DNA of 64,000 bases from Alistipes sp. GTDB lineage: Bacteria > Bacteroidota > Bacteroidia > Bacteroidales > Rikenellaceae. Under the pieces are notes generated by a model. That model saw only the letters and a list, made by a program, of their open reading frames with translations, was not told where the DNA came from and made no database searches. The stretch is from positions 62,001 to 126,000 of the forward strand of contig JAFNXN010000004.1 of NCBI GenBank assembly GCA_017379015.1. Reading direction: 5' to 3'. Position numbers and translations under genes: made by a program. Position 1 is the first letter of the stretch, and the number at the start of each line of letters is the position of its first letter. This document shows positions 25,389 through 32,399 of the stretch, in pieces.

Positions 25389-26465
25389 ATGGGAAAACGA
25401 CTTGGAGTGCGCCAATGGATAGCACTCAAACTATTCAAAAAGTTGCGACAGATACGCCGCGATGAGCATGTGTTGAACACCCTCTTCTGGGAGTGTACTC
25501 TGCGCTGCAACCTACAATGCCGCCACTGTGGCAGCGACTGCAAGGTGGATACTGCACTACAAGATATGCCCGCAAAGGATTTCTTCCGCGTCTTGGACAA
25601 CGACATCACGCCACACGTAAACCCCAACAAGGTACTAATCATACTCTCGGGTGGCGAGGTGCTTGTGCGCAAGGATCTGGAGGAGATAGGCATCAACCTA
25701 TACCGCCGCGGCTACCCTTGGGGCATGGTGACAAATGGCATGGGACTCACACGCCAACGTCTAGACTCCCTTGTGCGCGCGGGCCTGCACTCGATAACCG
25801 TCTCGCTCGATGGCTTCGAGGAGCAACACTTCCACATACGCCAAAACAAGGAGAGCTTCAAGCGCGCAGTGGAGGCAGCACGCATGATCTCGGCAGATAA
25901 GGAGCTAGCCTCGGATGTGGTCACATGCGTAACCCCAGCCCTGCTACCACGCCTTGAGGAGTTCAAAGAGTTCCTCTACTCGCTTGGCGTGCGTCGCTGG
26001 CGACTCTTTACCATCTTCCCCGTGGGACGCGCCGCAACAGACCCCACATTGCAGCTCAACGACGAGGAGTTTACCTACGTCATGGAGTTTATCGAGAAGT
26101 GCCGCAAGGAGGGACGCGTCTTGGCATCATACGGCTGCGAGGGCTTCTTGGCGGGATACGAGATGCGCGTACGCACCAATCCGTTTGAGTGCTATGCAGG
26201 TGTTGGAACAGCCTCAATACGTGTCAATGGCGACATCTCGGGATGCACCTCAGTACGTGCTAACTTTACACAGGGAAACATCTACAAGGATAACTTCTGG
26301 GATGTATGGCAGAATCGCTTTGAGAAGTTCCGCAATCGCGCGTGGGCAAAGAAGGGAAAGTGTGCCGACTGTAAGATGTGGCAATACTGCGAGGGCAACG
26401 GCATGCACCTCTACGACGACGACGAAAATCTGCTACTGTGTCACTACCAGCGTATATTACGCTAG
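25389..26465 (+). CDS. Radical SAM/SPASM-like protein of the rSAM/lipoprotein system (second)
   Basis: A 358-residue radical SAM protein with motif C40-x3-C44-x2-C47 (CNLQCRHC), plus nearby C36 and C51, and a SAM-binding LSGGEVL. Its C-terminus has G-x4-C (VNGDISGC) and C-x2-C-x5-C, but the expected fourth Cys is replaced (CEGNGMHLYD); a final Cys is in LLLCHYQ. This pattern agrees with the family I remember as TIGR04133, always found beside the lipoprotein family called here; no search was run. The stop codon overlaps the stop of the convergent chromate-transporter gene inside CTAG. It may modify one of the small lipoproteins before export. Confidence 0.85.
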   Translation: MGKRLGVRQWIALKLFKKLRQIRRDEHVLNTLFWECTLRCNLQCRHCGSDCKVDTALQDMPAKDFFRVLDNDITPHVNPNKVLIILSGGEVLVRKDLEEIGINLYRRGYPWGMVTNGMGLTRQRLDSLVRAGLHSITVSLDGFEEQHFHIRQNKESFKRAVEAARMISADKELASDVVTCVTPALLPRLEEFKEFLYSLGVRRWRLFTIFPVGRAATDPTLQLNDEEFTYVMEFIEKCRKEGRVLASYGCEGFLAGYEMRVRTNPFECYAGVGTASIRVNGDISGCTSVRANFTQGNIYKDNFWDVWQNRFEKFRNRAWAKKGKCADCKMWQYCEGNGMHLYDDDENLLLCHYQRILR

Positions 26466-27016
26466 AGGCCGCCAACACCATATATTAAAATACCCACAAC
26501 ACCCGATGCTACGATAAGCAGTATCGGGTTTATCTTTTTTACGGAGGCAAGCAACGTGAACAAGAATATCACCCAGCTCCAGCCGTCAATAAAGCTCGGA
26601 GCATCATCACCCTCAGCGGGGAACATGAGGAGTAGTGCCGCTGAGGCTATCATGCCCACAACAACAGGGCGCATGCTACCCACAACACCCTTTACATAGC
26701 GATTATCGCGAAGGCGTAGAAAGAAGATCGTGAGCAGCATCATAAGCGTGAGGGCTGGTAGCGACACCGCAACGGTGGCAACCACAGAGCCCCAGAGGCC
26801 AGCTACCTCGTAGCCGATATATGTGGCTGAGTTAATGGCGATTGGTCCCGGTGTCATCTGAGAGATGGCAACAATATCGGAGAACTCACCACTCGTGAGC
26901 CACGCATGCTTCACCACAACCTCGCTATGGATGAGCGACAGCATGGCATAGCCACCGCCAAAGCCGAAGAAGCCGATCTTAAGGTAGCTCACAAAGAGCG
27001 ATAGAAGTGTACTCAT
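26462..27016 (-). CDS. Chromate transporter, short type, second gene of pair
   Basis: The start at ATG 27016 (MSTLLSLFVSYLKIGFFGFGGG) forms an ATGA overlap with the upstream gene and yields 184 residues; the frame upstream of it lies inside that gene. It has the CHR-domain signature FGFGGGYAM, then EFSDIVAISQMTPGPIAINSATYIG, and about five hydrophobic helices. Single-domain CHR proteins are usually encoded as tandem pairs that likely form heterodimers. The substrate is named chromate by family, but the physiological anion in a gut anaerobe is unknown. Confidence 0.9.
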   Translation of the reverse strand: MSTLLSLFVSYLKIGFFGFGGGYAMLSLIHSEVVVKHAWLTSGEFSDIVAISQMTPGPIAINSATYIGYEVAGLWGSVVATVAVSLPALTLMMLLTIFFLRLRDNRYVKGVVGSMRPVVVGMIASAALLLMFPAEGDDAPSFIDGWSWVIFLFTLLASVKKINPILLIVASGVVGILIYGVGGL

Positions 27017-27552
27017 CGCTGCACCTCCCTTCCGCGCGCTGCCCACACAACACCCACAACCGCCGCAATGATCAACAGCCACACGGGTGAGATGGCAAAG
27101 TGCCACACCACAAGGGCTGTTGCCGCAGCAATGGCGATCGTCGCCGAGCGCATACCTCGCATAAGACCCACGATGGGGGCAACAATAAGTGCGACAACGG
27201 CAGGGCGCATACCCTTAAATGCAGCATCCACCCACCTATTATCGCGCACCTCCGAGAAGAACATCGCGACACACAGGATAACCAAAAACGATGGCAGTAT
27301 CACGCCAAGGATCGCCATGAGCGCACCCATAAAGCCACGACACTTGTAGCCCACAAATACCGCCGTATTGAGCGAGATAGGGCCCGGTGCTGTCTGAGCA
27401 AGGGTCAGCATATCGACAAACTCCTGCTCGGCAATCCACCTACGACGCACAATGACCTCGTGCTGGATGATTGGGATCATCGCATAGCCACCACCAAAGG
27501 TGAATGCGCCAATCTTAAGAAACGATAGTAGTATGTCGACAAGAGAAGCCAT
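27013..27552 (-). CDS. Chromate transporter, short type, first gene of pair
   Basis: A 179-residue membrane protein with the same CHR-domain order as its partner: LKIGAFTFGGGYAMIPII, then EFVDMLTLAQTAPGPISLNTAVFVG, followed by hydrophobic helices. The last four bases overlap the start codon of the second gene (ATGA). The rRNA methyltransferase gene lies 11 bases upstream on the same strand, suggesting one transcription unit from the U32 peptidase gene to here. The two proteins are clearly paralogous and probably make one inverted-topology transporter. Confidence 0.9.
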   Translation of the reverse strand: MASLVDILLSFLKIGAFTFGGGYAMIPIIQHEVIVRRRWIAEQEFVDMLTLAQTAPGPISLNTAVFVGYKCRGFMGALMAILGVILPSFLVILCVAMFFSEVRDNRWVDAAFKGMRPAVVALIVAPIVGLMRGMRSATIAIAAATALVVWHFAISPVWLLIIAAVVGVVWAARGREVQR

Positions 27553-27563
27553 CGGATGAGTGG

Positions 27564-28448
27564 TTAGCGTCTAAAGCGATAGTAGGTGCCAAAGGGTATC
27601 TGCTTCTTCGATCTATCCTCGAAGTAGAGCTCGCCCATCTGCTCCTCGCGTGGCGAGCCAAACGCCTGATGTACAGCCGTACGAGCCAACATCGACGACA
27701 GACCCATGGAGTAGAGGTTGAAGACAAGGAAGGCATTGCTCCCCTCAAGAAGCGATGCGCAACACTCCAACATGCGGCAGATATGCTCCTCCAAGATCCA
27801 CTTCTCGCCATTAGCACCGCGACCATAGGCTGGAGGGTCGAGGATGATGCCGTGGTACTTGTTACCACGTCTTACCTCGCGCTCGACAAACTTCATGGCA
27901 TCCTCCACAATCCAACGCACACCATCAAGACCCGAGGACTCCATATTCTCGCGCGACCACGTAACCACCTGCTTCACAGAGTCCACGTGCGTAACATCGC
28001 CACCCGCAGCACGCGCCGCCAGAGTAGCACCACCCGTATAGGCAAAGAGGTTTAAGACCTTCGGACGCTCGATGCCCGAGGCACGCAGGTCGCAAATGGT
28101 GTCGTAGATAAACTCCCAGTTGGCTGCCTGCTCAGGGAAGATGCCCACATGCTTAAACGAGGTGAGCGCAAGGCGCATGCGCAGGTGCATATCCTTGTAG
28201 TCGAAGCCAACCATCCAGCGCGATGGCATCTCGGGCTTTAGTCGCCACTCGCCACGCTCCTCGCTCTTCGCATCGCGCAGAAACGACGCCTCAGCCTTAA
28301 GCCACTCCTTGTCGCCAAGGCTCTTGCGCCATATTGCCTGAGGCTCAGGGCGACGCACAACATAGCGACCAAAACGCTCTAGCTTCTCGCCATCACCTGT
28401 GTCAAGAAGCTCATAATCAGGGATATTGGGTGTTAATTGCTTTATCAT
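27564..28448 (-). CDS. Class I SAM-dependent rRNA methyltransferase (RlmI-like)
   Basis: A 294-residue enzyme with a Rossmann methyltransferase core: motif I VLNLFAYTGGATLAA, the acidic residue in VTHVDSVKQVV, and the catalytic-region motif IILDPPAYGRG. These are typical of the RlmI/RlmK-like large-subunit methyltransferase group, but the N-terminal PUA domain of RlmI is absent. The start codon overlaps the stop of the U32 peptidase gene (ATGA), so the two are translationally coupled. The target base is unknown. Confidence 0.85.
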   Translation of the reverse strand: MIKQLTPNIPDYELLDTGDGEKLERFGRYVVRRPEPQAIWRKSLGDKEWLKAEASFLRDAKSEERGEWRLKPEMPSRWMVGFDYKDMHLRMRLALTSFKHVGIFPEQAANWEFIYDTICDLRASGIERPKVLNLFAYTGGATLAARAAGGDVTHVDSVKQVVTWSRENMESSGLDGVRWIVEDAMKFVEREVRRGNKYHGIILDPPAYGRGANGEKWILEEHICRMLECCASLLEGSNAFLVFNLYSMGLSSMLARTAVHQAFGSPREEQMGELYFEDRSKKQIPFGTYYRFRR

Positions 28449-30286
28449 CTTTGTCTAATAATTTCTGTTTGAGAACAATCTATGAGGTTCATCCTACACC
28501 GTGCACAGTCGAACTCAAGCAGATAGCGATGTCGACCATGCTCTAGGTAGAGCTTATCGCGCAGCTTCGAGCCCTGCTTGAGGCACTCGCCCATCTCGCG
28601 ACGTATGCAGTAGCTCGACTCCATGACCCTCTCGCCATGCGTCGAACGCCACGTATCTAGTCCCTCGACAATATGTTGCACACCATGACGCTCGTAGAAC
28701 CTGCGAGCAAGCGAGTTCACGACGTTATGCTGCGGTGTAAGACGTAGCTCGGGATATTGCGCCTCGCCCGAGTCATGGCGTATGTCATGCTCCATAATGC
28801 GTGTTGCGCGCTGCGACGCTAGCAACGAGAGTGCCTCACGACGTAGCTCAGCAAGGAGCTTAGCCGTGGCAAACCACTCGCAACCCTCAACATCGACACG
28901 CGTAACACGGAAGATGCTATCGCCACTCTTTGCCATCTGCTCCTCGGCTACCGAGCGCATCTTATCGGCACTCTTCGAGGGCTGCAACACCACCTCGCGA
29001 CGCAACGTCACACTATCCCCGTCACCATCCTCATAGTGCACCTCAACAACCTCAGCATCAAGCCTTAGGCTACACACAACATCGATAGCACGACGAATAC
29101 GACTACGCTCGACAGACTGCGTAAACTGGTGGTCGTAATTACGATACGCCTCCATCCCTAATTTGATGCCATCCATGCGATTAGGCTCTATAATGCCACC
29201 CTCGACACGATTGACATTAGTGCCGACGATACCCTCTGACGACACAAAGCATATACCGTCTCCGGGATTGAGCCTTGCGCTGCCCGAGAGGCGGAAGCCA
29301 CGACGCTCCGTAGCCACTACACTTCCCAAATACTCGCCGACAGCCTTTGGCGTAAGCCACGATGCCACGCCTGGGCGCTTGCCGAGAAACATATACTCGC
29401 CACCGTCGCGCGAGAAGCTCTTGCGGGGGTTAGGTGTAAACTCCACCTCGCTGCGTCCCACCGACGAGCGACGACAGTCAGGGCGAGAGGCTATCGCCTC
29501 GTCGATCTTACGACGATAGTAGCTGACCACATTTTTTATATAGTTGTCATCCTTGAGGCGTCCCTCGATCTTGAACGACATGACACCAGCATCGATGAGG
29601 TCGCCAATACGCTCCGAGAGGTCGAAGTCCTTGACCGACAATAGGTGCTTGCCCCTGATCAGCTTCTCGCCACGCTCCGTCGCAAGGTCGTACGTAAGGC
29701 GACAAGGCTGCGAACACTCGCCACGATTTCCCGAGCGCGACGACTGCGAACGCGACAGATAGCATCTGCCGCTATGTCCAACACATATCGCACCATGAAT
29801 AAAGCACTCAAGGTCAACGGTAGTGTTACGGCGAATGGCTCGTATCTCATCCAACGAGAGGGCACGCTCCAAGATAACACGCGTAAAGCCACTATCTTCG
29901 AGAAACTTAGCACCCTCGGCTGTCATGTTACACACCTGCGTTGAGGCGTGCAGCTCGACAGGGAGGTTCATCTCGCGATATGCCATATCCTGCACAATAA
30001 GGGCATCGACACCCAGATCTATGAGCTCGCGGGCAAGTTGCTCAGCATCGCGTAGCTCGCTCTCATAGAGGATCGTGTTAAGCGTAACGTAGACACGCAC
30101 TCCGAAGAGGTGAGCATAGGCTACCACACGAGCAATGTCGTCCGAGGTGTTTGTTGCCGCACGACGTGCTCCAAAACTGCTAGCTCCGATATATAGTGCA
30201 TCGGCACCACAGTCGATGGCTGCCACCGCTGCACGATAGTCGCGCGCAGGGCAAAGAAGCTCGATATTTCGTATGTTCTTACTCAT
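28445..30286 (-). CDS. U32 family peptidase (collagenase-like, RlhA/TrhP group)
   Basis: The start is set at ATG 30286 (MSKNIRNIELLCPARD), because the promoter box lies within the longer frame's leader. The protein has 613 residues. The N-terminal U32 domain shows IELLCPARDYRAAVAAIDCGADALYIG, the conserved EC-H segment in DLECFIHGAICVGHSGRC, and clustered cysteines (CYLSRSQSSRSGNRGECSQPCR). Despite the peptidase name, family members such as RlhA and TrhP act in RNA hydroxylation and bind iron-sulphur clusters. The co-transcribed rRNA methyltransferase supports an RNA-modification role here. The C-terminal half resembles the extra domain of longer family members. Confidence 0.9.
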   Translation of the reverse strand: MSKNIRNIELLCPARDYRAAVAAIDCGADALYIGASSFGARRAATNTSDDIARVVAYAHLFGVRVYVTLNTILYESELRDAEQLARELIDLGVDALIVQDMAYREMNLPVELHASTQVCNMTAEGAKFLEDSGFTRVILERALSLDEIRAIRRNTTVDLECFIHGAICVGHSGRCYLSRSQSSRSGNRGECSQPCRLTYDLATERGEKLIRGKHLLSVKDFDLSERIGDLIDAGVMSFKIEGRLKDDNYIKNVVSYYRRKIDEAIASRPDCRRSSVGRSEVEFTPNPRKSFSRDGGEYMFLGKRPGVASWLTPKAVGEYLGSVVATERRGFRLSGSARLNPGDGICFVSSEGIVGTNVNRVEGGIIEPNRMDGIKLGMEAYRNYDHQFTQSVERSRIRRAIDVVCSLRLDAEVVEVHYEDGDGDSVTLRREVVLQPSKSADKMRSVAEEQMAKSGDSIFRVTRVDVEGCEWFATAKLLAELRREALSLLASQRATRIMEHDIRHDSGEAQYPELRLTPQHNVVNSLARRFYERHGVQHIVEGLDTWRSTHGERVMESSYCIRREMGECLKQGSKLRDKLYLEHGRHRYLLEFDCARCRMNLIDCSQTEIIRQR

Positions 30287-30304
30287 CGCAAAGGTGTTAA
30301 AGCA

Positions 30305-30312
30305 CAAAGATA
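30305..30312 (-). promoter_or_regulatory. -7 promoter box for the U32/methyltransferase/CHR unit
   Basis: The minus strand reads TATCTTTG, 18 bases upstream of the chosen U32 start codon at 30286. Confidence 0.6.
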
Positions 30313-30383
30313 CAAAAAAGAATGAAAAATGAGAAATCAGAAAAAAAAGTGGCTACGAAAGTACAACATAATTAATAATATTG

Positions 30384-30391
30384 TATCTTTG
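30384..30391 (+). promoter_or_regulatory. -7 promoter box for serS
   Basis: TATCTTTG lies 30 bases before ATG 30422 and matches the consensus exactly. Confidence 0.65.
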
Positions 30392-30421
30392 TAGATTGAA
30401 ACATAAATCTATCGCTTATAT

Positions 30422-31693
30422 ATGCTTACATTAAAGCAACTACGTGACAATAAAGAGGAGGCTATTCGCCGCCTAGCAAAGAAGGGTGTGGATGCCGCAC
30501 CAATAATCGCCTCAATCGAACTTCTCGACGACAAGCGCAAGGCTCTCCAAGCCGAGCTTGATGGCTGTCTTGCCGAGCAGAACCAGGCTGCAAAGCAGAT
30601 TGGAATGCTCATGGGCAAGGGACTCAAGGAGGAGGCCGAGGCAAAGAAGCAGGAGGTGGCAGCACTCAAGACGCGCTCAACAGAGCTTAAGGAGGAGTCG
30701 GAGCGCGTAGCCGAAGAGCTTCAGAATGAGATCGTTAAGCTCCCCAACTTCCCTGCCGACATTGTACCAGAGGGTCGCACTGCCGAGGACAATGTTGTGG
30801 TGAAGCTCGTGGAGAACTACACCGAGATACCTGGCGAGGCACTACCCCACTGGGAGCTTGCCAAGAAGTACGACATCATCGACTTCGACCTTGGTGTGAA
30901 GCTCACCGGTGCTGGCTTCCCAGTATATAAGGGCAAGGGTGCTAGATTGCAGCGCGCCTTGATCAACTACTTCCTCGACTGCAACACCAAGGCTGGTTAT
31001 CAGGAGGTTGAGCCACCAATCATGGTCAACGAGGCTTCGGGCTTCGGCACTGGTCAGCTACCCGACAAGGAGGGTCAGATGTACCACGCTACGGCAGACG
31101 GCTTCTACCTTGTGCCTACTGCTGAGGTGCCCGTGACAAATATCTTCCGCGATGTGATTCTTGAGCAGAGCGAGCTCCCTGTCAAGATGACTGCCTACAC
31201 CCCATGTTTCCGCCGCGAGGCTGGCTCGTATGGTAAGGATGTGCGCGGTCTTAACCGTCTACACCAGTTCGACAAGGTGGAGATCGTACAGGTGTCGCAC
31301 CCCGACAAGTCGTACGAGGCACTCGACAAGATGGTTGAGCACGTGGAGAGCATCGTGGCATCACTCGGCCTTCCATACCGCATCTTGCGTCTTTGTGGTG
31401 GCGATATGTCGTTCACCTCGGCACTCACATACGACTTCGAGGTCTACTCTGAGGCTCAGAAGCGTTGGTTGGAGGTGTCGTCGGTATCGAACTTCGAGTC
31501 GTTCCAGGCAAACCGCCTAAAGCTACGCTATCGTGACGATAATCGCAAAACACAGCTTGCCCACACGCTAAATGGCTCGTCTCTTGCACTGCCACGAATC
31601 GTAGCGGCACTGCTCGAAAACAACCAAACTGAGGAGGGAATTCGCATCCCAGATGTATTAATTCCTTACACAGGCTTTGATTTTATAAAATAA
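30422..31693 (+). CDS. serS: Serine--tRNA ligase
   Basis: A 423-residue class II synthetase that charges tRNA-Ser. The N-terminal antiparallel coiled-coil arm (about 30-105) is rich in Glu/Lys/Ala, as expected for tRNA binding. The catalytic core follows with motif 2 (PCFRREAGSYGKDVRGLNRLHQF) split by the usual loop, and motif 3 (LNGSSLALPRIVAALLENNQ). Motif lengths and overall size are normal. It is divergent from the U32 gene. The promoter of the following ferredoxin gene begins inside its last codons, so there may be both read-through and independent transcription. Confidence 0.96.
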   Translation: MLTLKQLRDNKEEAIRRLAKKGVDAAPIIASIELLDDKRKALQAELDGCLAEQNQAAKQIGMLMGKGLKEEAEAKKQEVAALKTRSTELKEESERVAEELQNEIVKLPNFPADIVPEGRTAEDNVVVKLVENYTEIPGEALPHWELAKKYDIIDFDLGVKLTGAGFPVYKGKGARLQRALINYFLDCNTKAGYQEVEPPIMVNEASGFGTGQLPDKEGQMYHATADGFYLVPTAEVPVTNIFRDVILEQSELPVKMTAYTPCFRREAGSYGKDVRGLNRLHQFDKVEIVQVSHPDKSYEALDKMVEHVESIVASLGLPYRILRLCGGDMSFTSALTYDFEVYSEAQKRWLEVSSVSNFESFQANRLKLRYRDDNRKTQLAHTLNGSSLALPRIVAALLENNQTEEGIRIPDVLIPYTGFDFIK

Positions 31694-31705
31694 TTCGTAT
31701 ATTTG
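31676..31705 (+). promoter_or_regulatory. Ferredoxin promoter overlapping the end of serS
   Basis: TTTG at 31676-31679 lies in the last serS codons and TATATTTG at 31698-31705 follows with an 18-base spacer, 40 bases before the ferredoxin ATG. Confidence 0.65.
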
Positions 31706-31745
31706 CATAACAATTTAGGTAAACACTCATTAAAAACTAAGTAAT

Positions 31746-31916
31746 ATGGCTTACAAAATTTCAGATTCTTGCGTTGCATGTGGTACATGTATCGACGAGT
31801 GCCCAGTTGAGGCTATTTCAGCAGGTGACATCTATGTAATCGACTCTAGCAAGTGTATCGACTGCGGTACTTGCGCTGGTGTTTGCCCATCTGAGGCTAT
31901 CGCTCCAGAGGCTTAA
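31746..31916 (+). CDS. Small 2[4Fe-4S] ferredoxin
   Basis: This 56-residue gene falls below common ORF length limits but is clear. The protein MAYKISDSC... carries two CxxCxxCxxxCP motifs: CVACGTCIDECP (from Cys9) and CIDCGTCAGVCP (from Cys37), each binding one [4Fe-4S] cluster, as in clostridial-type ferredoxins. It is acidic and has no signal peptide, so it is a cytoplasmic electron carrier for anaerobic metabolism, such as pyruvate:ferredoxin oxidoreductase. It has its own consensus promoter and a strong terminator, so it is probably highly expressed and independent of serS. Codon use is that of a highly expressed gene. Confidence 0.96.
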   Translation: MAYKISDSCVACGTCIDECPVEAISAGDIYVIDSSKCIDCGTCAGVCPSEAIAPEA

Positions 31917-31945
31917 TAAGCCCACAGATAGATTACAGCTATCAC

Positions 31946-31995
31946 ATAATCAGGGTTGTCCAATCTTCGGATTGCGACAACCCTGATTATTTTTA
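31946..31995 (+). terminator. Terminator of the ferredoxin gene
   Basis: AATCAGGGTTGTC pairs exactly with GACAACCCTGATT around a 15-base loop, followed by ATTTTT. Confidence 0.88.
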
Positions 31996-32005
31996 GTTGT
32001 TGGAT

Positions 32006-32110
32006 AGGTGGCAATCTCCACCTTGACTGTTCATTGCGAGGCTGTTAAGCCGTGGCAATCTCCCCCTTGACTGTCATTGCGAGGCTGTTAAGCCGTGGCA
32101 ATCTCCACCA
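32006..32110. repeat. Tandem repeat of about 43 bases, 2.5 copies
   Basis: The unit starts TCATTGCGAGGCTGTTAAGC and continues CGTGGCAATCTCC. Complete copies start at 32031 and 32074, and a partial copy lies at 32006-32030. The interval 31917-32399 has no convincing gene; it holds the ferredoxin terminator, this repeat, a perfect hairpin and an inverted-repeat element. Confidence 0.75.
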
Positions 32111-32198
32111 TAGCGCGCTAAGCAGGATATTCCCATGCTCGCTAAAGCTCGATCAAAAAGAGGACGAAAAGATAAAACTTTAGAGCGTTGATCGCGAC

Positions 32199-32242
32199 CA
32201 AAAAAAAGTAGGGGCTGACTAAGAAGTAACTTAGTCAGCCCC
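32199..32242 (-). terminator. Perfect hairpin with T-run on the minus strand
   Basis: GGGGCTGACTAAG (32211-32223) pairs without mismatch with CTTAGTCAGCCCC (32230-32242) around a 6-base loop. On the minus strand it is followed by TACTTTTTTTT, so it can end the peroxidase transcript. Confidence 0.75.
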
Positions 32243-32251
32243 CCACATAAC

Positions 32252-32380
32252 CTAAGAGAGTGAATAAAAAGATGTAGTTTTAGGCTTGCGAAGCCCGAAA
32301 AAGCGGAGTTTACTAAAGCGTAAATGAGCATTTTGAGGGCAAGCGTAACGACAAAATACACTTTTTATTCACTCTCTACT
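32252..32380. repeat. Inverted-repeat-bounded intergenic element (MITE-like or structured RNA)
   Basis: The ends AGAGAGTGAATAAAAAG and CTTTTTATTCACTCTCT are perfect complements about 90 bases apart; the inner bases TGTA-TTTT and AAAA-ACA partly continue the pairing. The interior includes GGCTTGCGAAGCC, a short palindrome. No transposase or gene is present. I recall similar interior sequence scattered in related genomes, but this needs a search. Confidence 0.5.
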
Positions 32381-32399
32381 ACTATTATTAATAAATATA

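Noticed and set aside
26462..27552. Chromate transporter pair as a frameshifted single gene
   Set aside because: Each half has its own full CHR signature and start; the ATGA overlap is typical of the normal two-gene form.
32006..32110. Possible CRISPR array
   Set aside because: The units are head to tail without unique spacers of constant length.
32074..32361. 95-residue open frame on the minus strand in the repeat region
   Set aside because: It spans the tandem repeat, the perfect hairpin and part of the inverted-repeat element, so its sequence is explained by repeats; no start signal or domain supports it.
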